64,000 nucleotides of DNA from Lentimonas sp. CC4 (GCF_902728235.1 NZ_CACVBO010000001.1:2256001-2320000), one strand, 5' to 3'; counted from the stretch's first letter, positions 7,998 to 17,345 are shown. Translations and numbers: made by a program. The notes: a model not told the origin generated them from the letters alone.

Positions 7998-9632
7998 TTA
8001 ATCAAGAAGTCCGTTATTGTTTCTGAATTCTGATGGGTAGCTGCCTTCTCCGATGATGTAGAGTGTATAGCTATAGGGGGGGAGGGTGATTGGTGTGTTG
8101 GCTTTGATCGTGGTGTTCGATGCTATTGGTTTTACTTCGAGGGTATTGTCATCGTTGCCCGATTCTAAGGAAGGGGCGGTTAGTAGCCATTGGATGCCAG
8201 AGCCCAATGCGGGTGAGTTTGGTTCGAATTGGACGGTTTGGTGCTCGCCAGTTTTATTGACGACTCCGATGGCGACATTACCGTTGTTGTGGCGAAACGC
8301 TTTGACGTTTAAGTTGGGGATTTGCAGCACACTATATTGTTTGGAGCCAGTGAAAGTTCCAGCGCCGATAAGTGTTTCTTGAAATCGATCTGTGGCGTAG
8401 TTGATTAGGGTTTGATAGCCTTCTGCGGCATAGCCTGCGGGGAGCCGGTAGATTGAGCCTTTGCCTTTATCTTTGTATTCGACCATACCTGCATAGGTCT
8501 CCCACATCTGATGAACGTAAAGCCCTGGGTTCATGCCTGGGCGGGTGGTCATGTTGAGCGCGAAGTCGACATTCGCGATCGCATTTGCGAGTTTGTTTTG
8601 GAGTTTCGACTGATTGTTGGGTAGTGCGAGATCGTGCCACTCGGTGTGCCAGACGGGAACGGCACGGCCGAGGTATTGTTCTTGAAACGATTCAATATAA
8701 TAATGGTAGCCGTAATTTGCGCTGAAGGCCCATGCGATCTCCTTTTCGGGAGTATCTTTGATGGCGCGTATGTATGAATGTTCAGAGATGCCTTGATACC
8801 ATGTCTGATCTTTCAGTGCAGGGTTCCATTGGACGTAGGGCGAGGTGGCTTTCTTTAAATTGTCTTTGGCTTCGTATAGGTTCTTTTGTGAGGCTCCGTT
8901 AGCGATGAAGTAAAGTTGCACATCTGGGTTGATCTCGTGTTGGCGTGCACGCACGCGACGCGCGACCTCGGAAGCGATTTCATTATAGACGATCGCGCCT
9001 TCGTAGATGCCATCTTTGTCTGTATCGTTGTGATTGTAGTCGGGATAGCGGCGACGCCATGTGAGTTCGTTGCCGAATTCCCAGAGCTTTACTTGGGCAT
9101 TGAGTTTGTGCTTCGTCTGGCCGTTGACTTCCATCGTCTCATCGGACGGGCCGTTGATGTATTCGAACCAACGGACAGCATTTTCGATGACGGCTCTACG
9201 ACCTTCCTCGGTGCCGACGGTAACCGATTCGCTTTTACATGAATAGAGGTTAAAGACGAGTAGGGGCTCGACGCGCGCATTGTCGTTTGGTTCACCAGCC
9301 ATGAGGTCGCAGAGTGTCAGGAAGTCATTGATGGCCAGCTTGCCAGAGTTCTTCTGATTGTTGAAGTAAGTGAACTCGGTTTCCCAATCGAAAAATTGCG
9401 AGACTGTGCCTCCGGGGTAGCGCAGGGTGTTTGAGGATAGGCTTCTGTATTCTTTAACGCTTTCAGGATCCGAGTAATCGTTCTGAGAATTAACCCGCTT
9501 ATTCGTATTTTGACCGACCAGCATACCGGGGAATTTGACCGAATCGGCAAGTTGGATTGTGATCGGATCCGCGAAGAGAGCCGAGCCGATGAGGGCGAGT
9601 CCGAGTAGGGGGTGTAAGAGTTTGTTTATCAT
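7998..9632 (-). CDS. Secreted clan-A-like retaining glycosidase
   Basis: 544 aa, signal peptide MINKLLHPLLGLALIGSALF. Same architecture as the gene at 6464: TLRYPGGTVSQFFDWE near residue 69, WEFGNELTWRRRYP with candidate acid/base Glu near residue 188, and VWHTEWHDLA with candidate nucleophile Glu near residue 330, then a C-terminal beta-sandwich ending in PPYSYTLYII. Here the canonical Asn precedes the acid/base. First gene of the operon 9632->5926. Resembles arabinofuranosidase/glucuronidase-type clan A enzymes, but no family is assigned. Confidence 0.75.
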   Translation of the reverse strand: MINKLLHPLLGLALIGSALFADPITIQLADSVKFPGMLVGQNTNKRVNSQNDYSDPESVKEYRSLSSNTLRYPGGTVSQFFDWETEFTYFNNQKNSGKLAINDFLTLCDLMAGEPNDNARVEPLLVFNLYSCKSESVTVGTEEGRRAVIENAVRWFEYINGPSDETMEVNGQTKHKLNAQVKLWEFGNELTWRRRYPDYNHNDTDKDGIYEGAIVYNEIASEVARRVRARQHEINPDVQLYFIANGASQKNLYEAKDNLKKATSPYVQWNPALKDQTWYQGISEHSYIRAIKDTPEKEIAWAFSANYGYHYYIESFQEQYLGRAVPVWHTEWHDLALPNNQSKLQNKLANAIANVDFALNMTTRPGMNPGLYVHQMWETYAGMVEYKDKGKGSIYRLPAGYAAEGYQTLINYATDRFQETLIGAGTFTGSKQYSVLQIPNLNVKAFRHNNGNVAIGVVNKTGEHQTVQFEPNSPALGSGIQWLLTAPSLESGNDDNTLEVKPIASNTTIKANTPITLPPYSYTLYIIGEGSYPSEFRNNNGLLD

Positions 9633-9718
9633 TGGATATGGTGGGTGTAGTCGTTTTGCAGTATTAGAGGGTTAGCGATGGTTCATGGGGTGTATTAGAG
9701 TGAATTAAAGTGAGGTGT

Positions 9719-10178
9719 GTGGTGACGCCGCTTGCGGCTGCCCTGCGTCGGAGTGGTGTTTGTGGTGACTGGCTTGGGCTCTGCATATACGCGCAAGCGC
9801 GATAACCACATTGTCTTGGTTCGGTGACCGAGCGGAATTGTGGTGACGCCGCTTGCGGCTGTCCTGCGTCGGAGTGGTGCTTGTGGTGAGTGGCTTGGGC
9901 TCTGCATATACGCGTAAGCGCGATAACCACATTGTATTGGTTGGGTGACCGAGCGGAAGTGTGGTGACGGCGCTTGCGGCTGTCCTGCGTCGGAGTGGTG
10001 CTTGTGGTGAGTGGCTTGGGCTCTGCATATACGCGCAAGCGCGATAACCACATTGTATTGGTTGGTGGCCGAGCGGAAGTGTGGTGACGTCGCTTGCGGC
10101 TGTCCTGCGTCGGAGTGGTGCTTGTGGTGAGTGGCTTGGGCTCTGCATATACGCGCAAGCGCGATAACCACATTGCTT
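9719..10178. repeat. Repeat family B, tandem array of four 120-121-bp units
   Basis: Four head-to-tail units beginning at 9719, 9840, 9961 and 10081, each starting GTGGTGACG and containing CGCTTGCGGCTGTCCTGCG and CGCGCAAGCGCGATAACCAC. It fills the gap between the stop of the beta-propeller gene (10194) and the start of the glycosidase at 9632. Each unit has two small GC-rich palindromes, as in REP-type elements. Related to the array at 17368 and the inverted copy at 16211. Confidence 0.92.
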
Positions 10179-10193
10179 CTGTAGGTGATACAT

Positions 10194-11468
10194 TCATCTT
10201 CGCTTGTCTGGCAATTGATCGGTGGGTCTCTGCAGTTTCAAAAAACCAAAGTTTGATTCTTCAGTGGTGCCAGTGTTGTCGGTATCCAGAAATACGATAC
10301 AACCACCATCGCTTGTGAGTTGTAAGTATTCTGCTGCGTTATGGCCTGCGTGTGGTGTGTGATGGATGTATTGTGCGATCTTATGGCCACTGGGCGCGAT
10401 TTTTAGGACGATGGCTGCCCATGTGTTAAACGGATCGTTGGAGTCGGTGACATTTTCAGGCTCAATGCCAGAACCCGCGGCGAGCCAGAAGCTGCCATTG
10501 GTATCGATTTGTATGCCGTAGCATTCGTCGAAGATTAAGTGAGGATTACCACCAATGAGCTCTGCAAAGTGCTGCTCCCATATCGTTTCTCCTGAGGTTG
10601 ATATGTTTTGTAGCCAGACGTCCCATCCCGATTCTGCGTTGGCTCTGCGGTGACCCGCGAGTGCATAGCCCGTTTGTGTGATTGCGAAGTCGTAGCATTG
10701 CTCGTCGGCAGTGCTGCCGATGTGATAAGACCTTTGAGTCATGCCTTGAACATCAGTGAGCAGTAGCAAGGCATCTTGATGGTCGATGTCGTTGGTTGCG
10801 CTCCAGATGGTGCTGGCTATTGCGTAGCCGTCTGTGTGCGGGTCGACTTTGACTTTGCTGCCTTGAGCGACAGTGGTCAGCGCGCGCTCCCAGATCGGAG
10901 ATCCACTGCTATCGATTTTTATTAGTAGGCCAGTGGAGTCTTCGGCGATGAATGGGATTTGGGGGCGTGGGCTGTCGATATAGCCAGTGGCAACAAATGT
11001 GTCCTCAGTGGCTCTTGCGATGCTGCGTAATGCGCCGCTGCGGTTGCAAGGGTAGCTCTGTCTCCACAGGGGGGCGCCGTTTTTGTCGAGTTTGATGATG
11101 GCTGGCTGACTGCGTGTTTTGTCTAGCCCGAGGCAGCCGGCGATCACGTAGCCGTCATCTGTTTCGACAACGCTGCGGGCTTCGTCGTTTTGACTTGGTT
11201 GCCCGATGATTTGCTGCCATTGCAATGCGCCGAGTGCATCCACTTTGATGATTAGTATATCGTAATGCCGGCCGAGTTTTTCTTCAGTTTTACCAACGGC
11301 GAGGTAGCCACCATCGGTGCATTGGATGCCTTCGATCACATGTTCACCGTGATCAGTGCCATGGCCGTGCAGCCACTCTTGCTGAATGTTCGGTTGCGCA
11401 TTCATATTGGTAAGCAAAATGAATGCGAGGATCGCTTTGTTTAGAAGCGGTTGGAGCTGTGTGGGCAT
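10194..11468 (-). CDS. Secreted beta-propeller-like protein
   Basis: 424 aa with a signal peptide (cleavage after about MNA, residue 24). Contains a repeated pattern (GGYLAVGKTE, DGYVIAGCLG, DTFVATGYID, DGYAIASTIW, TGYALAGHRR, GSFWLAAGSG, GGCIVFLDTD), each followed by a KID.G...W phrase. This is typical of PQQ/ELV-like beta-propellers with about seven blades. No enzymatic residues recognised. Last gene of the minus-strand operon with the GH43 (24 bp upstream) and a sulfatase, so a glycan-binding or scaffold role is possible but unproven. Confidence 0.6.
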   Translation of the reverse strand: MPTQLQPLLNKAILAFILLTNMNAQPNIQQEWLHGHGTDHGEHVIEGIQCTDGGYLAVGKTEEKLGRHYDILIIKVDALGALQWQQIIGQPSQNDEARSVVETDDGYVIAGCLGLDKTRSQPAIIKLDKNGAPLWRQSYPCNRSGALRSIARATEDTFVATGYIDSPRPQIPFIAEDSTGLLIKIDSSGSPIWERALTTVAQGSKVKVDPHTDGYAIASTIWSATNDIDHQDALLLLTDVQGMTQRSYHIGSTADEQCYDFAITQTGYALAGHRRANAESGWDVWLQNISTSGETIWEQHFAELIGGNPHLIFDECYGIQIDTNGSFWLAAGSGIEPENVTDSNDPFNTWAAIVLKIAPSGHKIAQYIHHTPHAGHNAAEYLQLTSDGGCIVFLDTDNTGTTEESNFGFLKLQRPTDQLPDKRR

Positions 11469-11471
11469 TTG

Positions 11472-11541
11472 GGGAATTAGGAAGTGGGGATTCTAATTCA
11501 TTATTGAGTGTTCAATGTTGGACGTTTGATGTTGGACGTCC
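11472..11541. repeat. Dispersed repeat (TTGGACGT / AATTAGG type)
   Basis: Contains GAATTAGG next to GTTCAATGTTGGACGTTTGA and GTTGGACGTCCCC. Variants recur at 39930, 56819 and 56930-57025. It lies between two operon genes and overlaps the 3' end of the GH43 gene, giving that protein a C-terminal QTSNIEHSIMN. Confidence 0.6.
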
Positions 11542-12569
11542 CCATCCAAGTTCTCCAAAGATTGCATGGTGTGTGTCGGTCCTTCTACGTGGAGAGAGTC
11601 GCCTTTTTGGAAGATTCGATCCATCCGTGGCGAGCGGGCAGTGAACTCGGGATCCCAGCCGTGATAGACGATCCAATCGGTCTCGGGTGTTTCTAGGATC
11701 ATGTGGTGCCCTGGGCCTTTGACCGTGTCGCTGCTGGATAAAATGGGGCTGTTTTTTGCTTCGGTGAATGGGCCGAGTGGCGACTGACCGGTCGCGTAGC
11801 GCACTTGGTAGCGATCTGTTTTCCAACCATGGATACTGTAGGTTAAATAATAGGTGTCATCTCTTTTCAACATGAAGGGGCCTTCTTGCCAGCCATGTGA
11901 GTTGACGATACATTTTGGATCGCCTGCGGTGCGGCGCATGTCGATCAGCTTATCGACATAGATTTGCCCTGCTTTTTTGCCTTCAGGATCTCCAAATTCA
12001 GTCACGTAATAAAGATACCATTGGCCGTCGTCGTCCTGCCACGCGTGTCCATCGAGGGAGGGAGTCGAGACGACGAGACCTTGATCCACGAATGGGCCTA
12101 GCGGTGAATCGCTAATCGCGAGGCCGACTCGGTTGCCTTCATTGCCGGGCAGTCCAGCGCGGCAACCCGTGTAATAGAGATAGTAGCGGTTGTCGTAAAC
12201 GACGACTTCGGGTGCCCAGAAGTTGTTGCGGTTCCACGCATCTTCATCGCCTCGCTCAACAGCGCCACATTGAAACGTCCAGTTCACTAAATCCTTCGAC
12301 GAATAGATCGGGAGCTTACGCCCATCCGGAGCGCCTCCAGTGGCAATTAAGTAGTATGTCTCACCATCTGAGTAGATGAATGGATCAGCTAAATTCGCAT
12401 CAATAATCGGATTAGTGTAGGTTGTCGCGTTCATCGCTGGAGTGGTATGCTTCGTTTCCAGTGAGGGTGGTGCAGTTGTTTCTTTGTTGTGGTGATTGGC
12501 TACTGCGGGGCACGATTGTGTCGCTCCGATCAGAGTCGTGGCTAAGGTGATCAATATTTTCATAGACAA
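11493..12569 (-). CDS. GH43-family glycosidase
   Basis: 358 aa, N-terminal signal/lipid-type leader (MSMKILITLATTLIGATQSC). Five-bladed propeller motifs of family 43: NPIIDANLADPFIYSDGETYY (general base Asp in ADPF, near residue 62), NFWAPEVVVYDNRYYLYYTG (transition-state Asp/blade 2), DDDGQWYLYYV and WQEGPFMLKRDDTYYLTYS (likely acid Glu), ending PGHHMI...DWIVYHGW. Inverting arabinofuranosidase/xylosidase/galactosidase activity is possible. The final ~12 residues are encoded by a dispersed repeat. It is 18 bp after a sulfatase gene and 24 bp before the beta-propeller gene. Confidence 0.88.
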   Translation of the reverse strand: MSMKILITLATTLIGATQSCPAVANHHNKETTAPPSLETKHTTPAMNATTYTNPIIDANLADPFIYSDGETYYLIATGGAPDGRKLPIYSSKDLVNWTFQCGAVERGDEDAWNRNNFWAPEVVVYDNRYYLYYTGCRAGLPGNEGNRVGLAISDSPLGPFVDQGLVVSTPSLDGHAWQDDDGQWYLYYVTEFGDPEGKKAGQIYVDKLIDMRRTAGDPKCIVNSHGWQEGPFMLKRDDTYYLTYSIHGWKTDRYQVRYATGQSPLGPFTEAKNSPILSSSDTVKGPGHHMILETPETDWIVYHGWDPEFTARSPRMDRIFQKGDSLHVEGPTHTMQSLENLDGDVQHQTSNIEHSIMN

Positions 12570-12587
12570 AAAAAGACGCCTACCTAC

Positions 12588-14513
12588 TTAAGGTGCGTCG
12601 GTCGCGCGTAGCATAAAGAAGCGCCGGTTGGAGTTTTCCGTGGGTGAGGCATCGAGTTCGATGCTTTTGTATGTAGGGGTGTCAGTGACGGATATGACCG
12701 CAGGGTGCGCGGTATTGAAAGCATCTGTATCGGTGCTGCTCCAAACGGGAGTGGTTGCGGCGAGTCCGTTTAGGTCGTCATCGGCCATGATCTCGACGAT
12801 GCCATTTTGACTGTTGGAAATACGGAATCCGACTTCGTGCTGACCGTTTGTGCGTGTGGTTAAGTCGATGACTTTGCGCGAAGCGCCGTTGAGAGGGTCG
12901 CTGCCGGTCGCCCACTCCATGTAGTTGGTGATGTTGTCGCCGTCGGCATCGCCATCTTGGCCACGAGCCATGTCGGGTGGGATATTAAGGAGCTCCCATT
13001 GTGCGTAGGTGGAGGGCGTGGTCGTGCGATTGTCCACGACGTGCTCAAGATAATCACGGATCGCTAGGTAGTTTGAGTCGTAAGCGAGATTCACGTATTC
13101 TTCTGGATCGGCGAGGGAGTCATAGAGCTCGTAGTAAATCTCTTCTGGGTAAATATGATTGGTGTCATTGCTAACATTCCAGCGAACGAATGCGTAACGT
13201 GCGGTCTGCACGCGTTCACCGTTTGCGCTGACTTGGGTTGCAAGATGTTTTGTGCTTCTGAAGATGAATGCCTTGGACGGTAGGTTGATGCTCGGATCTT
13301 TGAGCACGGGGACGAGCGATTTGCCATCCATCTCTGCGACGTGTGCCGGCAGGGGCAGGTCTGCCCAGTCGACTAGAGTGGGGTAGATATCGACGAGCTC
13401 GGCGATGGTGTCCGTGCGAGTGCCAGCGGGCACGGTCCCTGGATCCCAAACGATTAAGGGCACCTGCGTGGTTCCACTTAATAAAATATGCTTTTGGAGG
13501 CGCTTGTTGCGACCATTGTGCCAGCCATGATCAGTCGTGAGAACGATGAGTGTGTTATCGAGGACGCCCTCATCCTCGAGTAGCTGGATGGCACTGCCGA
13601 CTAAATAGTCGGCCCATGAAATACAGGCATAGTAGGCGTGAATGACTAGCCGCCAATCGGCTTCAGTGAAAGTCACGCCGTCATGTCCGCCGAGGGTCCA
13701 TGCGTTGGGGGGCTCCCATCCCTCTGGAACCTCTGGCAGTGTCAGGCTGGCACGATCGTAGAGATCCCAGAAGCGCTTGGGGCACGTCAGTGATGTATGT
13801 GGTTTATGGATACCATAGGAAATAAAAAAAGGCTTTTCGCGATCCCAAGTGGTTTCGACGAACTTTTCGAGTTCAAGGAAGTTGGCACCGTCCATGTATT
13901 CCTCGTCTGCGTCGTCGCGTCCCATGTTGGTGCCTGCGCCAGTGGCAGCGTCTGTGGCGGAGTCGAACTTTCGCTCGATCGATTCCACGCGATAGAAATT
14001 TGAAATGAGTTTTCCGTCTTCATCGCGGATTTTTATATCGCCGTCGTCTTCTTCACTGACGGTGACATCAAAGTCACCTGGAGTCGTATGGCTGATGTCG
14101 TGAAAGACTTTACCGATGCCTGCGGTATGAAACCCGTTGTCTTTAAAGTGTCGTGGGAGCGACTTGAAATTAGGGACGTAATTGCTGTTGGGGTTGCCGT
14201 TATTAGGGTTGATCGGTTGGTTGAAGACATAATCAGTCGGGCTGCCGCTTTTAGTGCGGATGCCAGCGAGGAAGGAGTTGCGACTCGCGCTGCAAATCGT
14301 GCCGTTGGTGTAGGCGCGGTCGAAGGTGAGGCCTTCGGCGGCGAGTTGGTCGATATTGGGCGTAGAGACTTCTGCGTTTCCGTAGACGCCGACGTCCATG
14401 TTTAAATCGTCGATGATGATGAATAGGATATTTTTCTGTGCAATCGTGGCACCTGCGGGAAGCAGAGCGCAGAGCGACAGGCAAAGTGTGGCAGCTAGGC
14501 GAAGCGTGTTCAT
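12588..14513 (-). CDS. Secreted sulfatase with C-terminal tail, CSASR motif
   Basis: 641 aa, signal peptide MNTLRLAATLCLSLCALLPAG. Sulfatase fold with metal-binding Asp pair at 35-36 and modification motif CSASR starting at Cys74, where the usual proline is alanine. LTTDHGWHNGR near residue 327 and overall layout resemble iduronate-2-sulfatase-like S1 enzymes. After about residue 515 there is an added tail with a calcium-loop phrase (DGDADGDNITNYMEW) followed by a small beta domain. Such tails are common in secreted verrucomicrobial enzymes. Co-transcribed with the GH43 and the propeller, suggesting stepwise removal of sulfate and sugar from one glycan. Confidence 0.92.
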   Translation of the reverse strand: MNTLRLAATLCLSLCALLPAGATIAQKNILFIIIDDLNMDVGVYGNAEVSTPNIDQLAAEGLTFDRAYTNGTICSASRNSFLAGIRTKSGSPTDYVFNQPINPNNGNPNSNYVPNFKSLPRHFKDNGFHTAGIGKVFHDISHTTPGDFDVTVSEEDDGDIKIRDEDGKLISNFYRVESIERKFDSATDAATGAGTNMGRDDADEEYMDGANFLELEKFVETTWDREKPFFISYGIHKPHTSLTCPKRFWDLYDRASLTLPEVPEGWEPPNAWTLGGHDGVTFTEADWRLVIHAYYACISWADYLVGSAIQLLEDEGVLDNTLIVLTTDHGWHNGRNKRLQKHILLSGTTQVPLIVWDPGTVPAGTRTDTIAELVDIYPTLVDWADLPLPAHVAEMDGKSLVPVLKDPSINLPSKAFIFRSTKHLATQVSANGERVQTARYAFVRWNVSNDTNHIYPEEIYYELYDSLADPEEYVNLAYDSNYLAIRDYLEHVVDNRTTTPSTYAQWELLNIPPDMARGQDGDADGDNITNYMEWATGSDPLNGASRKVIDLTTRTNGQHEVGFRISNSQNGIVEIMADDDLNGLAATTPVWSSTDTDAFNTAHPAVISVTDTPTYKSIELDASPTENSNRRFFMLRATDAP

Positions 14514-14627
14514 GGGGGAGCTGGGGGGGGGGCTGGGTGGTTTGGGGTGGTTTTGGGTAAGCGGTTGCAGGGCTAATCACTTTTAAGTGTTAGTCGTTTA
14601 TGGATCTTGTCCTTGGGCTGTGGGGAT

Positions 14628-14664
14628 AAAAAAGCGGCTACCCCCAATTAAGGAAGTAGCCGCT
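14628..14664 (-). terminator. Rho-independent terminator
   Basis: Stem AGCGGCTAC/GTAGCCGCT (14633-14641 with 14656-14664) with an A-run on the left that is the U-tract on the minus strand. It follows the PEP-CTERM gene whose stop is at 14701. Confidence 0.85.
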
Positions 14665-14688
14665 AACCCTATAATATAACCCTATATA
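14664..14688 (-). other. Conserved 3'-UTR box before terminator
   Basis: On the minus strand this reads ATATAGGGTTATAT then TATAGGGTTA directly before the terminator stem. An almost identical box lies in the same place before the terminator at 17838 (17867-17890), although the stems differ in sequence. Confidence 0.55.
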
Positions 14689-14700
14689 TTAAATGAAAAG

Positions 14701-15537
14701 TTATGACTGGCGGCGGCGCAGCGCGACGGCGCTGAATGCGCACATGCCCGCGAGGAGTGCGTAAGTGCCGGGCTCTGGGACGGGCACAACATCTGCGTAG
14801 GATGATCCGAAGCGGATTTCGTCTGCTGACCAGTCATTGGCGGCCTTTCGTGTGCGAATGCGGAAGAAGTTGTAATTGTCGGCTGCAGTCGCTTCTGACG
14901 ATACAATTGTTGTGCCTCCTGATGGCGCGAGATCTGTGGATCCTATGTTGGTTGGATTGATCGTTAGTGACAAGTTGCCAGCTGTGTTCATATTGAACAC
15001 GAACAGGTATGTTGTTGCTTCAGCCATCGCGAACGATGCTGCGGATAGGTTGCCATCGTTGTCTAGGTATGCTAGAAGGCCATTAGATCCGTCGCTTTGG
15101 ATGCGTAAGCCAGCTTCATCATTTCCCGAGTTGTCAGCATTTGCTAAGCCAATGTGGAGCATGTCCGTCCCTGCAAGTTGACCGCCTTGGGCGTCGTCAA
15201 AGCTAAACAGGAAGCTCATCCATAGGTCTGGATTCGCACCTGGAGTGAATGTTGTTGCACGTGTTAGCGACTGTTGTCCGTTTACACTTTTAGAAATGCT
15301 GCCACCAGCTGTTGAAAGTGAGCCAAAGCTTAAGCTGGACGCGCCGACTTGGACATCTGTTGATTGGTCATCGACCCACGCGCCATCCCAGCCTGCGTCT
15401 GCAGCTGAGCCGTTGCCGTTTAGGTCGCCAGCCGTGTAAGAGAAAGACTCTTCGCTAACGAGTGTGGCATGGGATAGTGACGCTGCCAACGCAAAAGGTG
15501 CAACAAGTGTGAGTGTTTTGGATAATGGTGTATGCAT
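14701..15537 (-). CDS. PEP-CTERM anchored exported protein
   Basis: 278 aa. N-terminal signal peptide, then a beta-rich LamG/jelly-roll-like body (SEESFSYTAGDLNGNG, PDLWMSFLFSFDDAQGG), and a C-terminal sorting signal: VPVPEPGTYALLAG, a hydrophobic stretch, and RRRQS. This is the PEP-CTERM signal processed by exosortase, so the mature protein is released or attached at the envelope. No exosortase gene is in the window. First gene upstream of the 14513->10194 operon but followed by its own terminator, so probably separately transcribed and abundant. Confidence 0.85.
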   Translation of the reverse strand: MHTPLSKTLTLVAPFALAASLSHATLVSEESFSYTAGDLNGNGSAADAGWDGAWVDDQSTDVQVGASSLSFGSLSTAGGSISKSVNGQQSLTRATTFTPGANPDLWMSFLFSFDDAQGGQLAGTDMLHIGLANADNSGNDEAGLRIQSDGSNGLLAYLDNDGNLSAASFAMAEATTYLFVFNMNTAGNLSLTINPTNIGSTDLAPSGGTTIVSSEATAADNYNFFRIRTRKAANDWSADEIRFGSSYADVVPVPEPGTYALLAGMCAFSAVALRRRQS

Positions 15538-16433
15538 GGGTTTTTAGTTGGGGGTTTCTTGGAAGTTGAACTGCAATAGATCGTATTGATGTGGGCTAGT
15601 CAATAGGAAAGAACGTTTTTTTTGCGTAAAGTGTCGAAATGAATGCTTATTGAATGCTGTGTTGATTCGATCTGAGTCGTTTTAATAGGCTTTTTGATGC
15701 TTTTTTCTAATAATTTTGTGGCGTGTGAGATGCCTTCTAATGCTGTTTATTACGGTATTGGCTGGGCGTTTGGCCTATGTGTTATTCTGAAATAAATGAT
15801 GAAATGTTCGAGCGGAAGGACGCAGTTTTTCTGCAATGGATGACACGCCCATTTGGTTTCTCTGGGTAACTTGCAGCGTGGTTGATGCGTTGCTGCATTA
15901 TGGCCTTGTGGGGAGATGTATCTTACATCGGCATGCGTGTCTTTCGATCCGTAGTCACCTTGTATATTCGGGGCAGGAAAATTGTGTAGCACTATTGACG
16001 CGATCAAAGGAAAGCGTCACCTGCAGCTCGATGCACAGCCGATGTGTCGTCTGTATTGTAGCCTGTCGGAGAAATATGTGTCGCCTGCGTGTTGAGCTTC
16101 GGCACCGCGCAGGCGTGCTGAAGGGCGTGTCGATTTGACAGTAGAAGCGTGCGTCCAGCTGCTTTTCAGTTTTATAAGCGACAGGATGGCACTGCTACTT
16201 TAGCTTAGAAGTGAGGCTATCGCGCTTGCGCGCATACTGCGGAGAGGCAGCCACGTATCCCATACGAGACTCTGCTGCAGGATAGCCGTAAGCGGCGTCG
16301 CCACAGCTTCAAGCTCCGCCCAGAATTGCAGTCCGACACCTGCTTCTGTCATTTTAATGGCAAACCTTATACTGTGGTATAAATATCTCACCTTGAGTCT
16401 TTACGGCTGTTTCCTATTTGAATTATATGCTGT
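15538..16433. other. Long intergenic region without a convincing gene
   Basis: About 900 bp between the PEP-CTERM start and the nucleoside hydrolase. Short open frames exist on both strands (for example 15836-16138) but have poor composition and no recognisable motif. The only clear structure is one inverted family B repeat at 16211-16313. Promoters for both flanking genes should lie here. Confidence 0.5.
16211..16313 (-). repeat. Repeat family B, single inverted copy
   Basis: On the minus strand this reads as a family B unit (GTGGCGACGCCGCTTACGGC ... ATGCGCGCAAGCGCGATAGC), in the opposite orientation to the four units at 17368-17808. The nucleoside hydrolase gene therefore lies between inverted copies. 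Diverged by several substitutions from the tandem units. Confidence 0.75.
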
Positions 16434-17345
16434 ATGTTGAAAAGAGACGCTTTACTTGAATTTCCCGAAGGACAGATCCGCGTGGTATTAGATACGGATG
16501 CCTACAACGAAATTGATGATCAGTTTGCGATTGTTTATACGGTGCTCTCGCCCGAGCGGATGCGATTGGAAGCGATTTATGCGGCGCCGTTTTTGAATCA
16601 GCGCTCGGAGAGTGCGGCCGATGGCATGGAGAAGAGCTTTGAGGAGATTGAGCGCTTGCTTGGCTTTTTGAAGACAGGTGATCGTATTCCTGCATATCGT
16701 GGCTCGTTGGCTTTTTTGAAAGATGCGCCTGAGCCAGTGGCGACGCCTGCTGTTCAAGACTTGATCGAGCGCGCGCGCGAGCGCGAGCAGGGGCCGTTGT
16801 ATGTGATGGCGATTGGTGCGATTACGAATGTGGCTTCGGCTTTGTTGCTGGCGCCCGACATCGTCGATAATGTGGTAGTGGTTTGGCTCGGTGGTCACGC
16901 GGATCATTGGCCGCATAATTATGAGTTCAACCTGCGCCAAGATCCATATTCGGTGCGTGCGGTGTTGCAGAGTGGTGTGGCAGTGTGGCGTGTGCCATGC
17001 GTGCCGGTGGCGGATCACTTGATGATGACGACCTATGAGCTGGAAGCTTACTTGCTGGGCAAGGGGGAGCTGGCCGATTATTTATGTAAGATCTTTCGCG
17101 AGTATCGCGAACATGAGGGTGCCTGGTCGAAAGTGATTTGGGATATCGCCGTGGTGGCTTGGTTGTTGAATCCGGACTGGGTGCCGAGTGAGTTAGCGCC
17201 GAGTCTAGATTTGCCGTTGGAAGATCCATTGAAGTGGGATTATGCGAAGACGGGATCTGTAGTGCGCACGGCAACGATGGTGCATCGCGATGCCGTGTTT
17301 ACCGATCTCTTTCAGAAGGTGTTGGATTGGTCGGCGCAGGAGTAG
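16434..17345 (+). CDS. Inosine/uridine-preferring nucleoside hydrolase
   Basis: 303 aa. Predicted N-ribohydrolase that splits a nucleoside into base and ribose. The calcium-binding signature DTDAYNEIDDQFA is at residues 20-32, with PLYVMAIGAITNVASAL near 122 and NYEFNLRQDP near 163, which supply the substrate pocket. No signal peptide. It stands alone on the plus strand among minus-strand genes. It is bracketed by family B repeats (inverted copy upstream, four direct copies starting 23 bp after the stop), and an internally deleted copy lies 3.4 kb downstream (20709-20826), so it may have been duplicated or mobilised. Confidence 0.9.
   Translation: MLKRDALLEFPEGQIRVVLDTDAYNEIDDQFAIVYTVLSPERMRLEAIYAAPFLNQRSESAADGMEKSFEEIERLLGFLKTGDRIPAYRGSLAFLKDAPEPVATPAVQDLIERAREREQGPLYVMAIGAITNVASALLLAPDIVDNVVVVWLGGHADHWPHNYEFNLRQDPYSVRAVLQSGVAVWRVPCVPVADHLMMTTYELEAYLLGKGELADYLCKIFREYREHEGAWSKVIWDIAVVAWLLNPDWVPSELAPSLDLPLEDPLKWDYAKTGSVVRTATMVHRDAVFTDLFQKVLDWSAQE

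Noticed and set aside
9719-10178. CRISPR array
   Set aside because: Units of ~120 bp are repeated along their full length with no unique spacers; no cas genes are present.
9664-10197. Three overlapping minus-strand open frames of 158-177 codons through the tandem array
   Set aside because: All three frames are open simply because the repeat unit lacks stops; translations are the same unit in shifting frames. Treated as repeat, not coding.
15836-16138. 100-codon plus-strand frame in the long intergenic region
   Set aside because: Cys-rich, no initiation signal, no similarity recognised, and no conserved context.
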